Below are positions 49,656 to 59,932 of a DNA stretch of 64,000 nt, in pieces. The notes under the pieces were generated by a model. The model ran no database searches. It worked only from the letters and a program-made list of their open reading frames with translations, and was not told the DNA's origin. The stretch's first letter is position 1. Each line of letters begins with the position of its first letter. Position numbers and translations under genes: made by a program. The DNA is from Fodinibius sp. Rm-B-1B1-1 (GTDB lineage: Bacteria > Bacteroidota > Rhodothermia > Balneolales > Balneolaceae): contig NZ_JBCFYD010000001.1 in assembly GCF_038594945.1 (NCBI RefSeq), forward strand, positions 1,550,001 to 1,614,000, written 5' to 3'.

Positions 49656-52600
49656 TTATTGGTCTATTTGTTTAAGTAATTCATCAACGGCTCGCTTTAG
49701 CTGTGTATCTTCGCCACTCCGATAATCCGGAGCGTTTTGAACTTCGATATCAGGCACAGCCGGAACGCGATCCATATTGGCATTGGTATTTTTAACAAAC
49801 CATCCGCGGAACGGGAGACGCACGTAAGAGCCGCCCATTAAGCCAGCTCCACCTGTAGAAATTACCGCCCCAAAGGTAGGTTCACCAACAAGGGTCCCTA
49901 AATCGAGTTGCTTATAGGCATGAGAGAATATCTCCGCATTGGAGTAACTGTTTTGGTTAGCCAGCGTTATTGAAGCATTCGTCCAGCTCGAAAGCGGAAG
50001 GCGTTCTCCGTAGGGATAGTTTTCTCGGAAATTTGTTTTGTTTTCAGATAGATCTGATGTTGCTCCTCTCGGAATAGTATAGGCATGTTGCCGATATTTG
50101 AGTACTGTTAGCAGGTAGTCGGTCGTCCATCCGCCGCCATTATAACGGACGTCTATAACAATTCCTTCCTTACCTTCACCAGTTGCAACAAGTTCTCGTT
50201 CAAAACGCTCAAAGCTGGGCCAGTTCATGCCCTCAACATGGATATATCCCAAGCGTCCATCAGAGTATTCTTCAGTAAGTTGTTTACGCTTTTCTACCCA
50301 CTCATTGTAAAGCTGGTCTCCTAAACTTCCGGTTGGTTCAATAACAACATCTCGTGTTTCTCCTTCGGTATTTTGAACCTTCAGAAGGGTAGGGGTATCT
50401 ACTTTATTTGATAGTAAGCTATAATAGTTGTCAACGTCCGAGACTTGGCGGTTGCCAACAGCAGTAATTACTTCACCGGAATGTAACTTGCTCATCTCAC
50501 GATCGGCAGGCGAATGAGGGACAACTCGCGTTATTTTTACACCACCCGATACCGGTTCAACCTCGGCACCGATAAATCCTGTTCTGGATTCCTGGGTTTC
50601 AGCCCGATCAGATCCATAAAACCCCATGTGGCTGGCATTGAGTTCACCAAGCATCATATTCATGACGTCCTCGAAATCTCGGTTCGTAGAAGCTTTTTCA
50701 GCCCAGGGTTTATAGTGCTCTTTGATGGCCGACCAGTCTTGTCCGTGAAAGTCAGGATCGTAAAAATTGATATTAAGTTTTCGCCAAGCCTCTTCAAAGA
50801 TTTGTTCTTGCTGTTTTTGGTGATCTATTTCCATCTGAGCACGATATCCCAACTGTTCAAGGTTACCTTTACCTAATTGGTATCGGCCAATTTGTCCCCC
50901 GCCTTGCCTAAAATACAGGCTGTTCAATGTAGTATTTAGACGGAGGTCGGAAGGATCAACTCCTTGATCGGTAAGGGCTTTGACTCCAGTGCCGTCCCAT
51001 TTGGTCTTATAAATATCTTCATCAGCATCGTCGCCCACAAAGTAGAAGGTTTGTCCGTCTTTGGATATAGCAATATTGGATTCATCGCCGGGCATCGAAG
51101 TTACTTGACGTAGGCGTTGGTAGAGGCCATCAAAATCGATAGTAACATTAACGCCAACGGTATCTTCAGGAGAAACAATTTCAGGCGTTTCACTTTTATC
51201 CCAGTCAAGTTGGGTGCGTTGCCAGTCGCGTTTGTTGAGCCAGGCAAACCATACATCATCATCGCCATTATTGCGGTTAGACAGAAATGCTAATTTGCTG
51301 CCGTCGGGACTCCATACCGGATTAGTATCAGGCCGTGGATGTTTGCTGATATTTGTTGGCTCTTGAGAATTATCAACCGGATGAATATAGACCTCATGGT
51401 TAAAGTTGAGATCTGGTTTGGAATATGCAAGCCACTCATTATTAGGGCTCCATGCAACATCGCTGGCAGTAGCCCATCCGTTGTCCATTAAAACTGTTTC
51501 TTTGCCCAGACTGTCGCGCCCACTAACTGTTGCAACGACTAATCCACCACGGCCACGATTAAAGGCAACCTTTTTGCTATTTGGGGATACAACAGGATTT
51601 CGCTCTGCCTGTTCCGTATTGGTAAGTTGCCTGGTTTCAAATTGCAGGCTTTCAAAAAGGTCATTTACATCTTTTTGGGATGGTTTAATTGAAAAAAGGT
51701 CGTATTGTCCATTTCGGTCGCTGGCAAAAAGCAAAGTGGAATCGTTCAGAAATGTGACGTCACGATCACGATAAGGGTGGTTGGTAACTTTTACAGAGCG
51801 TTGCTTTGAGGGGTCATTATGTTTGATAAAAATTTCTCCCTCAATTACGAACGCCAGCCAGTCGCCACTCGGTGAAACGGAAAATTCACTGGCATTATCT
51901 GTGAATGTTTTTTGTTCAATGTTATAGAATCGCTGGTCTTGGGTAACATCGAGTTCCAGTAGTTGGGCTTCCCCTTCCTGTGGGTTTAAAACGTAGAGTC
52001 CTGTTTTACGCTCGTAGACAATTCGTTGTCCGTCATCATTAATATCAAAATAACGGATACCATCTTCTTTATACTCTGTAACAGCAATAGGAGAGTAGTT
52101 TGGCTTGCCTTCTTCATTGAGGTTCATTTTATGGATGTTATGTGCACCGGTACGTTCGCTCAGAAAATATAGCGTTCGGTTATCGGTGAATGTGGGATAC
52201 ATGTCATTACCTTTGAAGTTGGTGAGCTGACGGTAACGTTCATTTTTAACATCATAGAGCCACAGATCTTTATTGGCTGATCCGCGATAACGCTTACGGA
52301 ATTCCTTGTTATAACCCCGTACGAAAACAAGAAAACGACCATCGGGACTCATTTCAGCCATCATCCCAAAAGAATCGAAAAAGCGTGTTGGTGTTCCCCC
52401 TTCAGCACCTACGGTATGGATCTCCGGTTCCCATTCTACTTGGTTAAATAATCGATTAGTTGTGAAAATAAGGCTATTTCCGGGCGTCCAGCCTGTCAAG
52501 TGATCATCGGTAGAGTGGTGGGTAAGGCGTTTAATATTGCTGCCATTTCCACGCATTACAAAGATATCATCGTTGCCATGGCGGTCACTTGTAAAGGCAA

Positions 52601-52835
52601 TTTGACTGCCGCCGGGACTCCATTTTGGATAAGCTTCGTAGGCCTCATGTAAGGTAAGTCGCCATGCCCGGCCGCCTTTTGCAGGAACAGTCCAGATATC
52701 TCCCTGGTATGAAAAGGCAATAGTAGATCCATCGGGACTTATTGATGGGAAACGGGCAAAGGGTTCATCCGATTGAGCAAATGAAGTAGAAAAACCGAGA
52801 CAAGCCAATGCTGCGATAAGCAGTAGTTTCTTCAT
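49656..52835 (-). CDS. Tricorn-like S41 family protease
   Basis: The 1059-residue product has a signal peptide (IAALACLGFSTSFAQ, about residue 21), two beta-propeller regions (about 25-330 and 340-640, repeated motifs such as FPSISPDGSTIAFSYQGDIW, YPKWSPGGSQIAFTSDRHG in parts), a linker and a PDZ domain (about 740-830, TRTGFIGAEVEPV, HSPADREM), and a C-terminal S41 domain (about 850-1050). The catalytic serine is Ser965 in SYSNAEIFSHAY, and GGGWTTDYL and GEPTFGAVISTGGAG line the active site. Such proteases degrade peptides in the periplasm. It is a single gene. Confidence 0.93.
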   Translation of the reverse strand: MKKLLLIAALACLGFSTSFAQSDEPFARFPSISPDGSTIAFSYQGDIWTVPAKGGRAWRLTLHEAYEAYPKWSPGGSQIAFTSDRHGNDDIFVMRGNGSNIKRLTHHSTDDHLTGWTPGNSLIFTTNRLFNQVEWEPEIHTVGAEGGTPTRFFDSFGMMAEMSPDGRFLVFVRGYNKEFRKRYRGSANKDLWLYDVKNERYRQLTNFKGNDMYPTFTDNRTLYFLSERTGAHNIHKMNLNEEGKPNYSPIAVTEYKEDGIRYFDINDDGQRIVYERKTGLYVLNPQEGEAQLLELDVTQDQRFYNIEQKTFTDNASEFSVSPSGDWLAFVIEGEIFIKHNDPSKQRSVKVTNHPYRDRDVTFLNDSTLLFASDRNGQYDLFSIKPSQKDVNDLFESLQFETRQLTNTEQAERNPVVSPNSKKVAFNRGRGGLVVATVSGRDSLGKETVLMDNGWATASDVAWSPNNEWLAYSKPDLNFNHEVYIHPVDNSQEPTNISKHPRPDTNPVWSPDGSKLAFLSNRNNGDDDVWFAWLNKRDWQRTQLDWDKSETPEIVSPEDTVGVNVTIDFDGLYQRLRQVTSMPGDESNIAISKDGQTFYFVGDDADEDIYKTKWDGTGVKALTDQGVDPSDLRLNTTLNSLYFRQGGGQIGRYQLGKGNLEQLGYRAQMEIDHQKQQEQIFEEAWRKLNINFYDPDFHGQDWSAIKEHYKPWAEKASTNRDFEDVMNMMLGELNASHMGFYGSDRAETQESRTGFIGAEVEPVSGGVKITRVVPHSPADREMSKLHSGEVITAVGNRQVSDVDNYYSLLSNKVDTPTLLKVQNTEGETRDVVIEPTGSLGDQLYNEWVEKRKQLTEEYSDGRLGYIHVEGMNWPSFERFERELVATGEGKEGIVIDVRYNGGGWTTDYLLTVLKYRQHAYTIPRGATSDLSENKTNFRENYPYGERLPLSSWTNASITLANQNSYSNAEIFSHAYKQLDLGTLVGEPTFGAVISTGGAGLMGGSYVRLPFRGWFVKNTNANMDRVPAVPDIEVQNAPDYRSGEDTQLKRAVDELLKQIDQ

Positions 52836-53004
52836 AACGAAATAATTTTGTTAAAAACAGGGTTGCGCAATACGCTAATTGATGAATATGGGCAACGTCT
52901 AATTTATTGTTGCTGTTGTATTATGTGAGAGAATTATTACATAATCAAACTATAACTGACGTAAAAATCAGTTTCGAGAAGATACTGTTCTGATGGGAAG
53001 AATT

Positions 53005-53035
53005 AAAAAAGGATAGCTTTTTGGGCTATCCTTTT
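53005..53035 (-). terminator. Rho-independent terminator after the PAS/HisKA_2 kinase-like gene
   Basis: AAAAGGATAGC (53007-53017) pairs perfectly with GCTATCCTTTT (53025-53035). On the minus strand TTTTTTAATT follows. Confidence 0.9.
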
Positions 53036-53063
53036 ATCAATTTGTAATATGATGGGAGGTACG

Positions 53064-55244
53064 TTATTCAACTGCCTGTAAGAAATCACTTGCAGGACTG
53101 GTGCCCTCTTCTTTAGTAAAACAAAACTCAAATTTTTGATAATCTGTATCAGGGCTTGGCCACAGAAGTGTTCCGTTTAACTGCACCACCAGTGTTTGTA
53201 TGAGGATGTTATGCAGCGATTGATTTTGCTTCATTTCTTTAGGACACTGAATAAGATGATTACCTTCAACGACTAAATGCACGTTTTGTCCATACTGTTT
53301 AAGTTGAATGTTGACTTCCGACATTTGGTCTTTATTGGTATGTGCAAAGATAAGGGAAAGTAACTCGTTAAGAAGTAATCCCGTTGGAATAGACTGATTT
53401 ATATTTAGGTAAATACTTTTGGAAGAGGTGTTGAGCTGTACCTTGTTTTCAGTTTTTGAGTCTTCTATTACACTTTGATTGAGAAGTTCATCAATAAAGG
53501 TGTTAAATGGAATATTGGTCAAATTACCATTTTGGTAAAGTACCTCATGTATAGAAGCAATGGTCATTATTCGATTCTTGATATTCTGTAGCTCCATTTG
53601 CAGCTCAGCATTTTGGGCATCAAAAAGCTGTAGTTCAACCAGACTGTTGATGAGGGCAAGGTTATTTTTAACCCGGTGATGTAGCTCAGAAAGCAAGGCT
53701 TCTTTTTCACTTAGAGCAGCTTCAAGTTTTTCACGATAATTATGTTGTGTAGAAACATCAACATACATCCCGTAAATAGCGATAATTTCACCTTGTAGCT
53801 CAACGGGCACACTACCAATCAAAACAGGAATTTCTTCCCCGTCTTTATTCATTCTGATTGTTTCAGTTTGAAGGCTTTCGCCATTTCGTGTGGCAAGTGA
53901 AATAGCTTTAGCTTCTTTTTTCTTATTCTCTGGTGCTAATAGTTCATTAATATCATTTCCTTCTACTTCATTGCGGGCATATCCGAAAATATCATTAAAA
54001 CTACTGTTGACATTTTGAATGCTATTGTCTCTATCAACAATCGCAATACCAACGGGTGAGTTGTCGAAAAGCTGTTGCATCATTATCTGATGACGTTGCT
54101 TTTCCTGCTCAATTTTTTTCTGTTTGGTAATGTCAATGCCTGTGGCCACAATATATACTTTGCCATCTTCTACAAACCGTTTGGCAGATATAGCATACTC
54201 TTTAATGTGCCCATTTTTAGCGTGCAATTTCGTTTCAATAGAAACTTCACCTTCTTCAATACATCGCTGGATGGTTTCTTGAACGCGATCTTTGTACTCA
54301 TCAATAACAAAATCGGTGGCTTTTTTCTTTGTGAGTTCCTCAGCGCTGTATCCGAGTGTTGTTACCATATTCTCATTCCAACGTACAAAATTACCTTTGC
54401 GGTCGAGTACAATAAATACGCCGGGAATACTATTTAATGCCGATTCTGTGAATTTTCTTGTATTGGAGAGATCTTGCTCAATTTCTTTTCGGCGACTTAT
54501 ATCATAAAAGGTTACAATGGCGCGAAGCTTGCCATTAGGGTTGCGATAGGTTCGTGAAGAAACCTCAGTGGGAATGATATTTCCATTTTTATCAAAGAAA
54601 TCCAGTTCCATAGCGTAGGTGCCGGACTTATCGCGTTGTTTAAGGGCTTCCCTGTATTTGGGATCTTCTACGTTGGTTACTGCTCCCATCGATATTTCCT
54701 TTAACTGATTTCGAGACCATCCCAAGATAGTACTTGCCGTCTGGTTGGCATCAATAATATTACCATTGAAATCTGTGATGAAAATACCATCAGGACTTTG
54801 TTCGAATTTTACCTGGAAACGATCTTCGTTCTCTTGCTTCTCGTACTTTGCTTTCATTGAGGGGGTTACATCCTCATGGATCATCACAAATTGCGTATGG
54901 TCGGTGTTGCAAGGACGGGTGGTAAGCTTAAACCAAAATGAATTGGTTTCGGTTTCTATGGGATAAGTAATGGAGAAAGAGGAACTTTCTCTATCTATTA
55001 CCTTTTTGACCCCAAGTAATATTTTCAGGGCATAATCGTCACCCATTTCAATAGCATGCTGGAGAACATTAAAATAGTTGTCTCCAATGTTAGCACGTTT
55101 CAATAATGTATTTTCGCTATTGAACGATTGCCAGCTTTTATTCGACTTAAGAATAGTTCCCTCTGTATCTAAAATAGCAACATGAGCAAGTAAGCTATCG
55201 AGGAGAGGTGAGTCTGCGTTTGTCTTTTTATTTGAGTCAGTCAT
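53064..55244 (-). CDS. Multi-PAS histidine kinase-like protein with degenerate ATPase domain
   Basis: The 726-residue product has four PAS domains (about 12-125, 140-250, 260-375 and 385-500) and no membrane helix. A HisKA_2-type dimerisation domain carries the phospho-accepting histidine in LSELHHRVKNNLALINSLVEL (about 515-535). The ATPase part that should follow is altered: the N-box reads NELLSLIFAHT instead of NELVTNALKHA, and no DxGxG motif is seen (VVEGNHLIQ in its place). It may therefore not hydrolyse ATP normally, and may act as a sensor or phosphate acceptor. The neighbouring pseudo-receiver gene is 105 bp upstream on the same strand. Confidence 0.8.
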   Translation of the reverse strand: MTDSNKKTNADSPLLDSLLAHVAILDTEGTILKSNKSWQSFNSENTLLKRANIGDNYFNVLQHAIEMGDDYALKILLGVKKVIDRESSSFSITYPIETETNSFWFKLTTRPCNTDHTQFVMIHEDVTPSMKAKYEKQENEDRFQVKFEQSPDGIFITDFNGNIIDANQTASTILGWSRNQLKEISMGAVTNVEDPKYREALKQRDKSGTYAMELDFFDKNGNIIPTEVSSRTYRNPNGKLRAIVTFYDISRRKEIEQDLSNTRKFTESALNSIPGVFIVLDRKGNFVRWNENMVTTLGYSAEELTKKKATDFVIDEYKDRVQETIQRCIEEGEVSIETKLHAKNGHIKEYAISAKRFVEDGKVYIVATGIDITKQKKIEQEKQRHQIMMQQLFDNSPVGIAIVDRDNSIQNVNSSFNDIFGYARNEVEGNDINELLAPENKKKEAKAISLATRNGESLQTETIRMNKDGEEIPVLIGSVPVELQGEIIAIYGMYVDVSTQHNYREKLEAALSEKEALLSELHHRVKNNLALINSLVELQLFDAQNAELQMELQNIKNRIMTIASIHEVLYQNGNLTNIPFNTFIDELLNQSVIEDSKTENKVQLNTSSKSIYLNINQSIPTGLLLNELLSLIFAHTNKDQMSEVNIQLKQYGQNVHLVVEGNHLIQCPKEMKQNQSLHNILIQTLVVQLNGTLLWPSPDTDYQKFEFCFTKEEGTSPASDFLQAVE

Positions 55245-55349
55245 ACTTTTCTGATTGATGATAATCTGGGATTATAATCATCAATTGGTTGGGTTTTTAA
55301 AACACGTGAAAAACCTAATTTTTTTATCCCGTCAAAAGCGTATGGGCGA

Positions 55350-55739
55350 TTAGGTGAAATCTGCTATTACAATTTCTTGATTTTCGGATACTTTGTTGAC
55401 GGCTTTAAAGAGATCTTCTTCAGACATCTCCTGTTGGATATATCCCGTGGCCCCAGCTGCAAGTATAGGGGTAATAAGTTCTTTATTGCGATAGGAATAG
55501 ATAATAAGCAGTGGAGTTTGGGGATACTGTTTTGAAATCTCTTCTATCAAAGGGATTGGAGAAGTGTTAAAATCTTCTAAATTCGCTATCAGAATGTCAT
55601 ATTCATAGGGTTCTGTAGATAGTTGGGGATACGGAGAGAACTCCACGTTCGACCTGACAATCCAATCGTCAATCGACTGTAACATTGTTTTAACGGTAGC
55701 CGTGATTGTGGAGCTTTTCCCCAGTAGTAATATTTCCAT
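55350..55739 (-). CDS. Stand-alone receiver-like protein lacking phosphorylation residues
   Basis: The 129-residue product has the length and strand/helix pattern of a CheY-type receiver (EILLLGKSS, DILIANLED, PLLIIYSY, GATGYIQQEMSEEDL). The acidic pair at the first strand is replaced by Gly7-Lys8, the phospho-accepting Asp by Asn53, the switch Ser/Thr region by Tyr81-Ser82, and the conserved Lys by Gln103. It cannot be phosphorylated in the normal way. It may bind kinase or response regulator as a competitor. It lies between an altered kinase and an intact NarL-type regulator. Confidence 0.7.
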   Translation of the reverse strand: MEILLLGKSSTITATVKTMLQSIDDWIVRSNVEFSPYPQLSTEPYEYDILIANLEDFNTSPIPLIEEISKQYPQTPLLIIYSYRNKELITPILAAGATGYIQQEMSEEDLFKAVNKVSENQEIVIADFT

Positions 55740-55932
55740 GCCGTTATTTTAAGATGATATGCCCTAATGTATCTTATTTAGTGGGTGATTGATATCGCAA
55801 AAAAAGCCTAAATATGATATAGGTGAAAAAGCCTATAAGCAGATTTATTGAATGGGGATACAATTACTACAAGGAAAAGTAAAGCGTGCAATTACTATTA
55901 TGTTGAGAAGGGAGGAAGATAATATCTTCAGG

Positions 55933-56586
55933 TTAGTTGATGTCGACCAGGTTATGTTTAATGGCATAGGTAACCAGTCCAGCTGTATTTTTTGCTCCCG
56001 TTTTTTGCAATAGATTTCGCCGATGGGCATCTACTGTTCGAGTACTGATATATAGTTGGTCTGCAATCTCTTGATTGGTATTTTCCTTTACAATCAGTTC
56101 GAGTATTTCCTTCTCGCGGCCTGTGAGATTACCGGGATCTGAATTTTGTTCTGTGGTAGTTCCTTTCACCAAATCCATCATAACGCTATGGGTAGCATCA
56201 TCACTAAAATAATGTTTGCCATCTAAAATGGTAGTAATAGCATCAACCAGTTCAAGTTTGTTAGAACTTTTTAGGATATAACCCGAAGCTCCGGCTTTTA
56301 TCATTTGCCGGATATGCTGGTCTTCGTCCATCATAGTTAGGGCTAAAATCTTGATCTCGTCAAAATCTTCGATAATCTTTTTTGTAGCCTCTATACCATC
56401 CATTTCCGGCATGTTAATATCCATGATAACAAGATCAATATCATGATTCTTGCATGTTTCGATAGCTTCTTTGCCATTTTCGGCTTCAGCCGTGATCTCA
56501 ATGCCTATTTCATCTTCCAGTAGCATTTGAATTCCATCCCGAACAATATCGTGATCGTCAACCAATAAAATTTTAACATTAGCCAT
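55933..56586 (-). CDS. NarL/LuxR-type response regulator
   Basis: The 217-residue product has a full receiver (about 3-120; acidic pair Asp10-Asp11, phospho-acceptor Asp56 in VIMDINMPEMDG, conserved Thr and Lys in LALTMMDE and GYILKSS) and a C-terminal LuxR-type helix-turn-helix (about 150-210; LTGREKEILELIV, NQEIADQLYISTRTVDAHR). It is a transcription regulator of the NarL type. It overlaps the multi-PAS kinase gene by 8 bp, so that kinase is almost certainly its partner. Confidence 0.95.
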   Translation of the reverse strand: MANVKILLVDDHDIVRDGIQMLLEDEIGIEITAEAENGKEAIETCKNHDIDLVIMDINMPEMDGIEATKKIIEDFDEIKILALTMMDEDQHIRQMIKAGASGYILKSSNKLELVDAITTILDGKHYFSDDATHSVMMDLVKGTTTEQNSDPGNLTGREKEILELIVKENTNQEIADQLYISTRTVDAHRRNLLQKTGAKNTAGLVTYAIKHNLVDIN

Positions 56587-59500
56587 TATTGGAACTACCC
56601 GATTTTAGGTTATCAATATTAGGGATAGTAACTGTTATTACCATTCCCATACCGTGTTCGGAGTCGATATCTAAAGAACCCCTTAAATTACTGACACGAG
56701 TTTTAATACTTTGCAAACCAAGGCCTTTATCTTGGTGGTTTTCTTCTATGTTTGTTCCTATCCCATCATCTTGAACAACCAGTGTAAGTGTATCTTTTTT
56801 GAGTTGCAACTCAATGTCGATGGTCGTACAATTTGCGTGGCGGATAGCATTTGAAAGGATTTCCTGAACAATTCGGTAGATATTAATTTCTACCTGTTTT
56901 TTTAGATCCAGTTCCGCACAGTTATGTTCAAATTGAATTGTTACATCACTACTTTTCTGCAAATCTTTAACCTGATTGTCGATGGCGGCAATCAGTCCAT
57001 AGTCAGCAATGACCTTGGGCATCAAATTGTGAGCAATACTTCGTGTTTCGGATAAGGCATTTTTTAACAGAGAAACACCTGTTTCAAGTTGGTTGCGCCG
57101 TTTTTCAGGCAGGGGGTCAGCGTTGTTTTGAACAGACTGAAGGTTCATGTTAGCGGCTACCAAATATTGCCCAAGCCCGTCGTGTAGTTCATGGGCAATG
57201 CGCTTTCGTTCACGGTTTTCTCCCTCAATCACCGATTGAATAATTTTTTCTTGCATTCTCTTTTGCTCGGTTACATCATTAATTAAAACCAGCCGATATT
57301 TTTTATCTTCTTTATATCTAACATCTGCAGCCGAAATCTCAACAATGATTTCAGTTCCATCCTTTTTTATATGAACCCATTCTTCTGAGTACGACTTGGT
57401 ACCTGCATTCTTTTTCACATTTTGTTTTAGGGCCTCAGCATCTTCATGGGGACGAATATCCAGCAGGGTCATGTTCAGAAATTCCTCTTCACTATAACCA
57501 TAATGTTCGATCGCTGCGTGATTTACTTCTATAAGTTGTAATGTTTTGGGATCATAAATCCACATGGGTTCGGGGTTATCTTCGAACAGGTGTCGGTACT
57601 TTTCTTCCGATTCGCGCAGTTGTTTTTCAGCTTTTTTTCGTTCGGTAATATCATCCATTGTACCGATCATGCGAAGTGGGGCTCCCTTCTCATCACGGAT
57701 GATAATAGCACGATCTATCAAATGGGCTATGGTTCCATCAGCTTTAATTAGCCGATACTCTTCTTCCCATTCTTGGGCATCAGATTCTAATGCTTTCTTT
57801 GAGCTTTCACTTACTTTTTCGCGATCATCAGGATGAATATATTTTTCCCAGATCTCATAATTTGTTTTTAAGCTATGTCGTTGATACCCAAAGGTATCCT
57901 CAAAACCCTTGCTCCACCATAACTCGTTCTTTTTAAAATCCAGATCCCAGATAACATCACTGGTTGTTTGGGCAACAAGTTCGAATCGTTGTTTTTCTTT
58001 GGAAAGTTCTTTTTCTGCTTGCTTTAAATCTGTGATCTCATGGACAATCCCTAAAATCTTCTTAGGACGTTCCTCGTTATCTTTGATTAATTCATTGCGG
58101 CTGTGATAGAAGCCCTCCTCTCCATTGGGTTTAATAAGGCGGAACATATCATGAATAATCTCTTCGTCAATTACTCTGCGAACAAAGTGGTCAAAATTGG
58201 GCTGATCTTCTGGAGGCACCATATTTAAAAAGGTGTCGATATCTGGCTTGTATTCTGCTGAAAGGCCATAGATGTGTTTTAAGTTTTCTGACCAAAAAAG
58301 CTCCTTACTCTGAAGCTCATATTCCCAATATCCGATACCCGCCACTTTTTGGGTACGTTCCAGCTTTTTATTTTGAAGGAGTAATTGATTTTCCAGCGTT
58401 TTACGTTGGGTGACATCCTCAACCGTAGATATCATCAAGTTTTGGTCATAGAGGGGAATATTTTTGACGTTTACAATTCGTTGTTCTTTCTCCTGGGTTT
58501 GGATTTTTAACCCATCCCATTGCATGCGATCAGGATTATGACTGTTTATATCTTGTTGGATCTGAGTACGAACCTTTTCGCGATATTCTTGGTCTGGAAA
58601 TGCGTTATGATAAAATGCCTGTTCATCTTTTAAGGTCTCTTCCGGCCAACCGTGGATATCACTGTACGGTTCGTTCATTAGGGTGACTTCTCCTGTGTCA
58701 ATATTTGTTACAATAACCCCAATAGGTAAATTGTTGAAAGTCGTTTTAATGAACTCATTGTGTTGTTCCAGTTGTCTCTGATATTTTTTCTGTTCATTAA
58801 TATTACGAATAACACTAACGACCTTTTCGATGTTATCATCCTCATCTCGAACCAGCGACACGGTATGATCAGTATAAAAGATGCTGCCATCCTTCCGTTG
58901 CATAGTAAATTCGGTCTCAAAAATTCCTTCTCGCAGTAATTTTTTCTTGCTGCGCTCATCAAAGAGCATAAATTTGGCAGCACTTTCGTATAGTTTGCGT
59001 GTAGAACTACCGATGAGTTCATCGCGAGAATACCCAAACATCTCCTCGGTACCTTTGTTGCACTCAACGATAGTACGGGTTTCCATATCAAGTACAATGA
59101 TGCTTGATTGTAAGCTTTCAAATGTTTTTTTAAGGAGTTCCCTGGATTTGCGAACCTTGGCCTGAGAGGCTTTAATTTCACTCATGTCGATACCAATGCC
59201 TACAGAGGTATTATCGGTGAGTTTAATGTTAGTCCATGATGTGGGTATGGGTTCACCTGATTTCGTTCGTAGGGGAAACTCTTTCCAGCCAAGGCCAGGA
59301 TTATTCATAAATTCTACAGTCTCTTCCCGTATTTCTAAATCCGGGTAACACGCCTCCATTAGGTCAACCTCTTCGTTTTCAATCTCTTCGTTTGTCCAAC
59401 CGGTTACTTTTTCAAACTCTCTGTTGACTTCAAACTTTTCCAGATCGGGATCATAAATTGTAATGAGAATAGGGATACGCTCGAACAGAATTTCAGTTAG

Positions 59501-59779
59501 CTCTTTTTCTGATTTCAGGTTTTGAACTGATGAACGCAGCTGTTTTTCTTTCTCTTTAATTTGATCCACATTTCGCTTGATAAGATAGTATAATCCCAGC
59601 GAAGTGATTAGTACATAAAACCAGCCTTTATATGTTTGCAGGGTAGAAAGGGTACTCGTGTCGGAAACAAATGACCCAAGAAGCCGGTCAGTAAAGGCAA
59701 TCCATAAGATTGCAATAATAAGATAAATGGCGGTTATCTTAAGCGGAGACAGCGATATATATTGATCATCATTTGACAT
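56579..59779 (-). CDS. Multi-PAS NarX-type sensor histidine kinase
   Basis: The 1066-residue product has two N-terminal membrane helices (about 12-30 and 49-65), then about six PAS domains (about 95-200, 215-335, 340-460, 470-590, 595-715 and 720-840). A HisKA_3 domain carries the phospho-accepting histidine in KRIAHELHDGLGQYL (about 860), and an intact HATPase_c has SNAIRHA, DDGIG and GLGLQSIKTR motifs (about 965-1050). The number of PAS domains suggests sensing of several ligands or redox states. It pairs with the NarL-type regulator, which it overlaps by 8 bp. Confidence 0.95.
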   Translation of the reverse strand: MSNDDQYISLSPLKITAIYLIIAILWIAFTDRLLGSFVSDTSTLSTLQTYKGWFYVLITSLGLYYLIKRNVDQIKEKEKQLRSSVQNLKSEKELTEILFERIPILITIYDPDLEKFEVNREFEKVTGWTNEEIENEEVDLMEACYPDLEIREETVEFMNNPGLGWKEFPLRTKSGEPIPTSWTNIKLTDNTSVGIGIDMSEIKASQAKVRKSRELLKKTFESLQSSIIVLDMETRTIVECNKGTEEMFGYSRDELIGSSTRKLYESAAKFMLFDERSKKKLLREGIFETEFTMQRKDGSIFYTDHTVSLVRDEDDNIEKVVSVIRNINEQKKYQRQLEQHNEFIKTTFNNLPIGVIVTNIDTGEVTLMNEPYSDIHGWPEETLKDEQAFYHNAFPDQEYREKVRTQIQQDINSHNPDRMQWDGLKIQTQEKEQRIVNVKNIPLYDQNLMISTVEDVTQRKTLENQLLLQNKKLERTQKVAGIGYWEYELQSKELFWSENLKHIYGLSAEYKPDIDTFLNMVPPEDQPNFDHFVRRVIDEEIIHDMFRLIKPNGEEGFYHSRNELIKDNEERPKKILGIVHEITDLKQAEKELSKEKQRFELVAQTTSDVIWDLDFKKNELWWSKGFEDTFGYQRHSLKTNYEIWEKYIHPDDREKVSESSKKALESDAQEWEEEYRLIKADGTIAHLIDRAIIIRDEKGAPLRMIGTMDDITERKKAEKQLRESEEKYRHLFEDNPEPMWIYDPKTLQLIEVNHAAIEHYGYSEEEFLNMTLLDIRPHEDAEALKQNVKKNAGTKSYSEEWVHIKKDGTEIIVEISAADVRYKEDKKYRLVLINDVTEQKRMQEKIIQSVIEGENRERKRIAHELHDGLGQYLVAANMNLQSVQNNADPLPEKRRNQLETGVSLLKNALSETRSIAHNLMPKVIADYGLIAAIDNQVKDLQKSSDVTIQFEHNCAELDLKKQVEINIYRIVQEILSNAIRHANCTTIDIELQLKKDTLTLVVQDDGIGTNIEENHQDKGLGLQSIKTRVSNLRGSLDIDSEHGMGMVITVTIPNIDNLKSGSSNNG

Positions 59780-59932
59780 AAATCCCTGCAGGTTAACGTC
59801 GATTAGACTTTTATGTCAAATGATAGTGTAAGAGTTTTTTTTGTAAGAGGTAAATTAATTTAGATGGGAAGTCCTGTAGATAGTACAGAGATGGGCTGGC
59901 ATGCTTAAATTAATGACTGCAACTTGGGCAGG

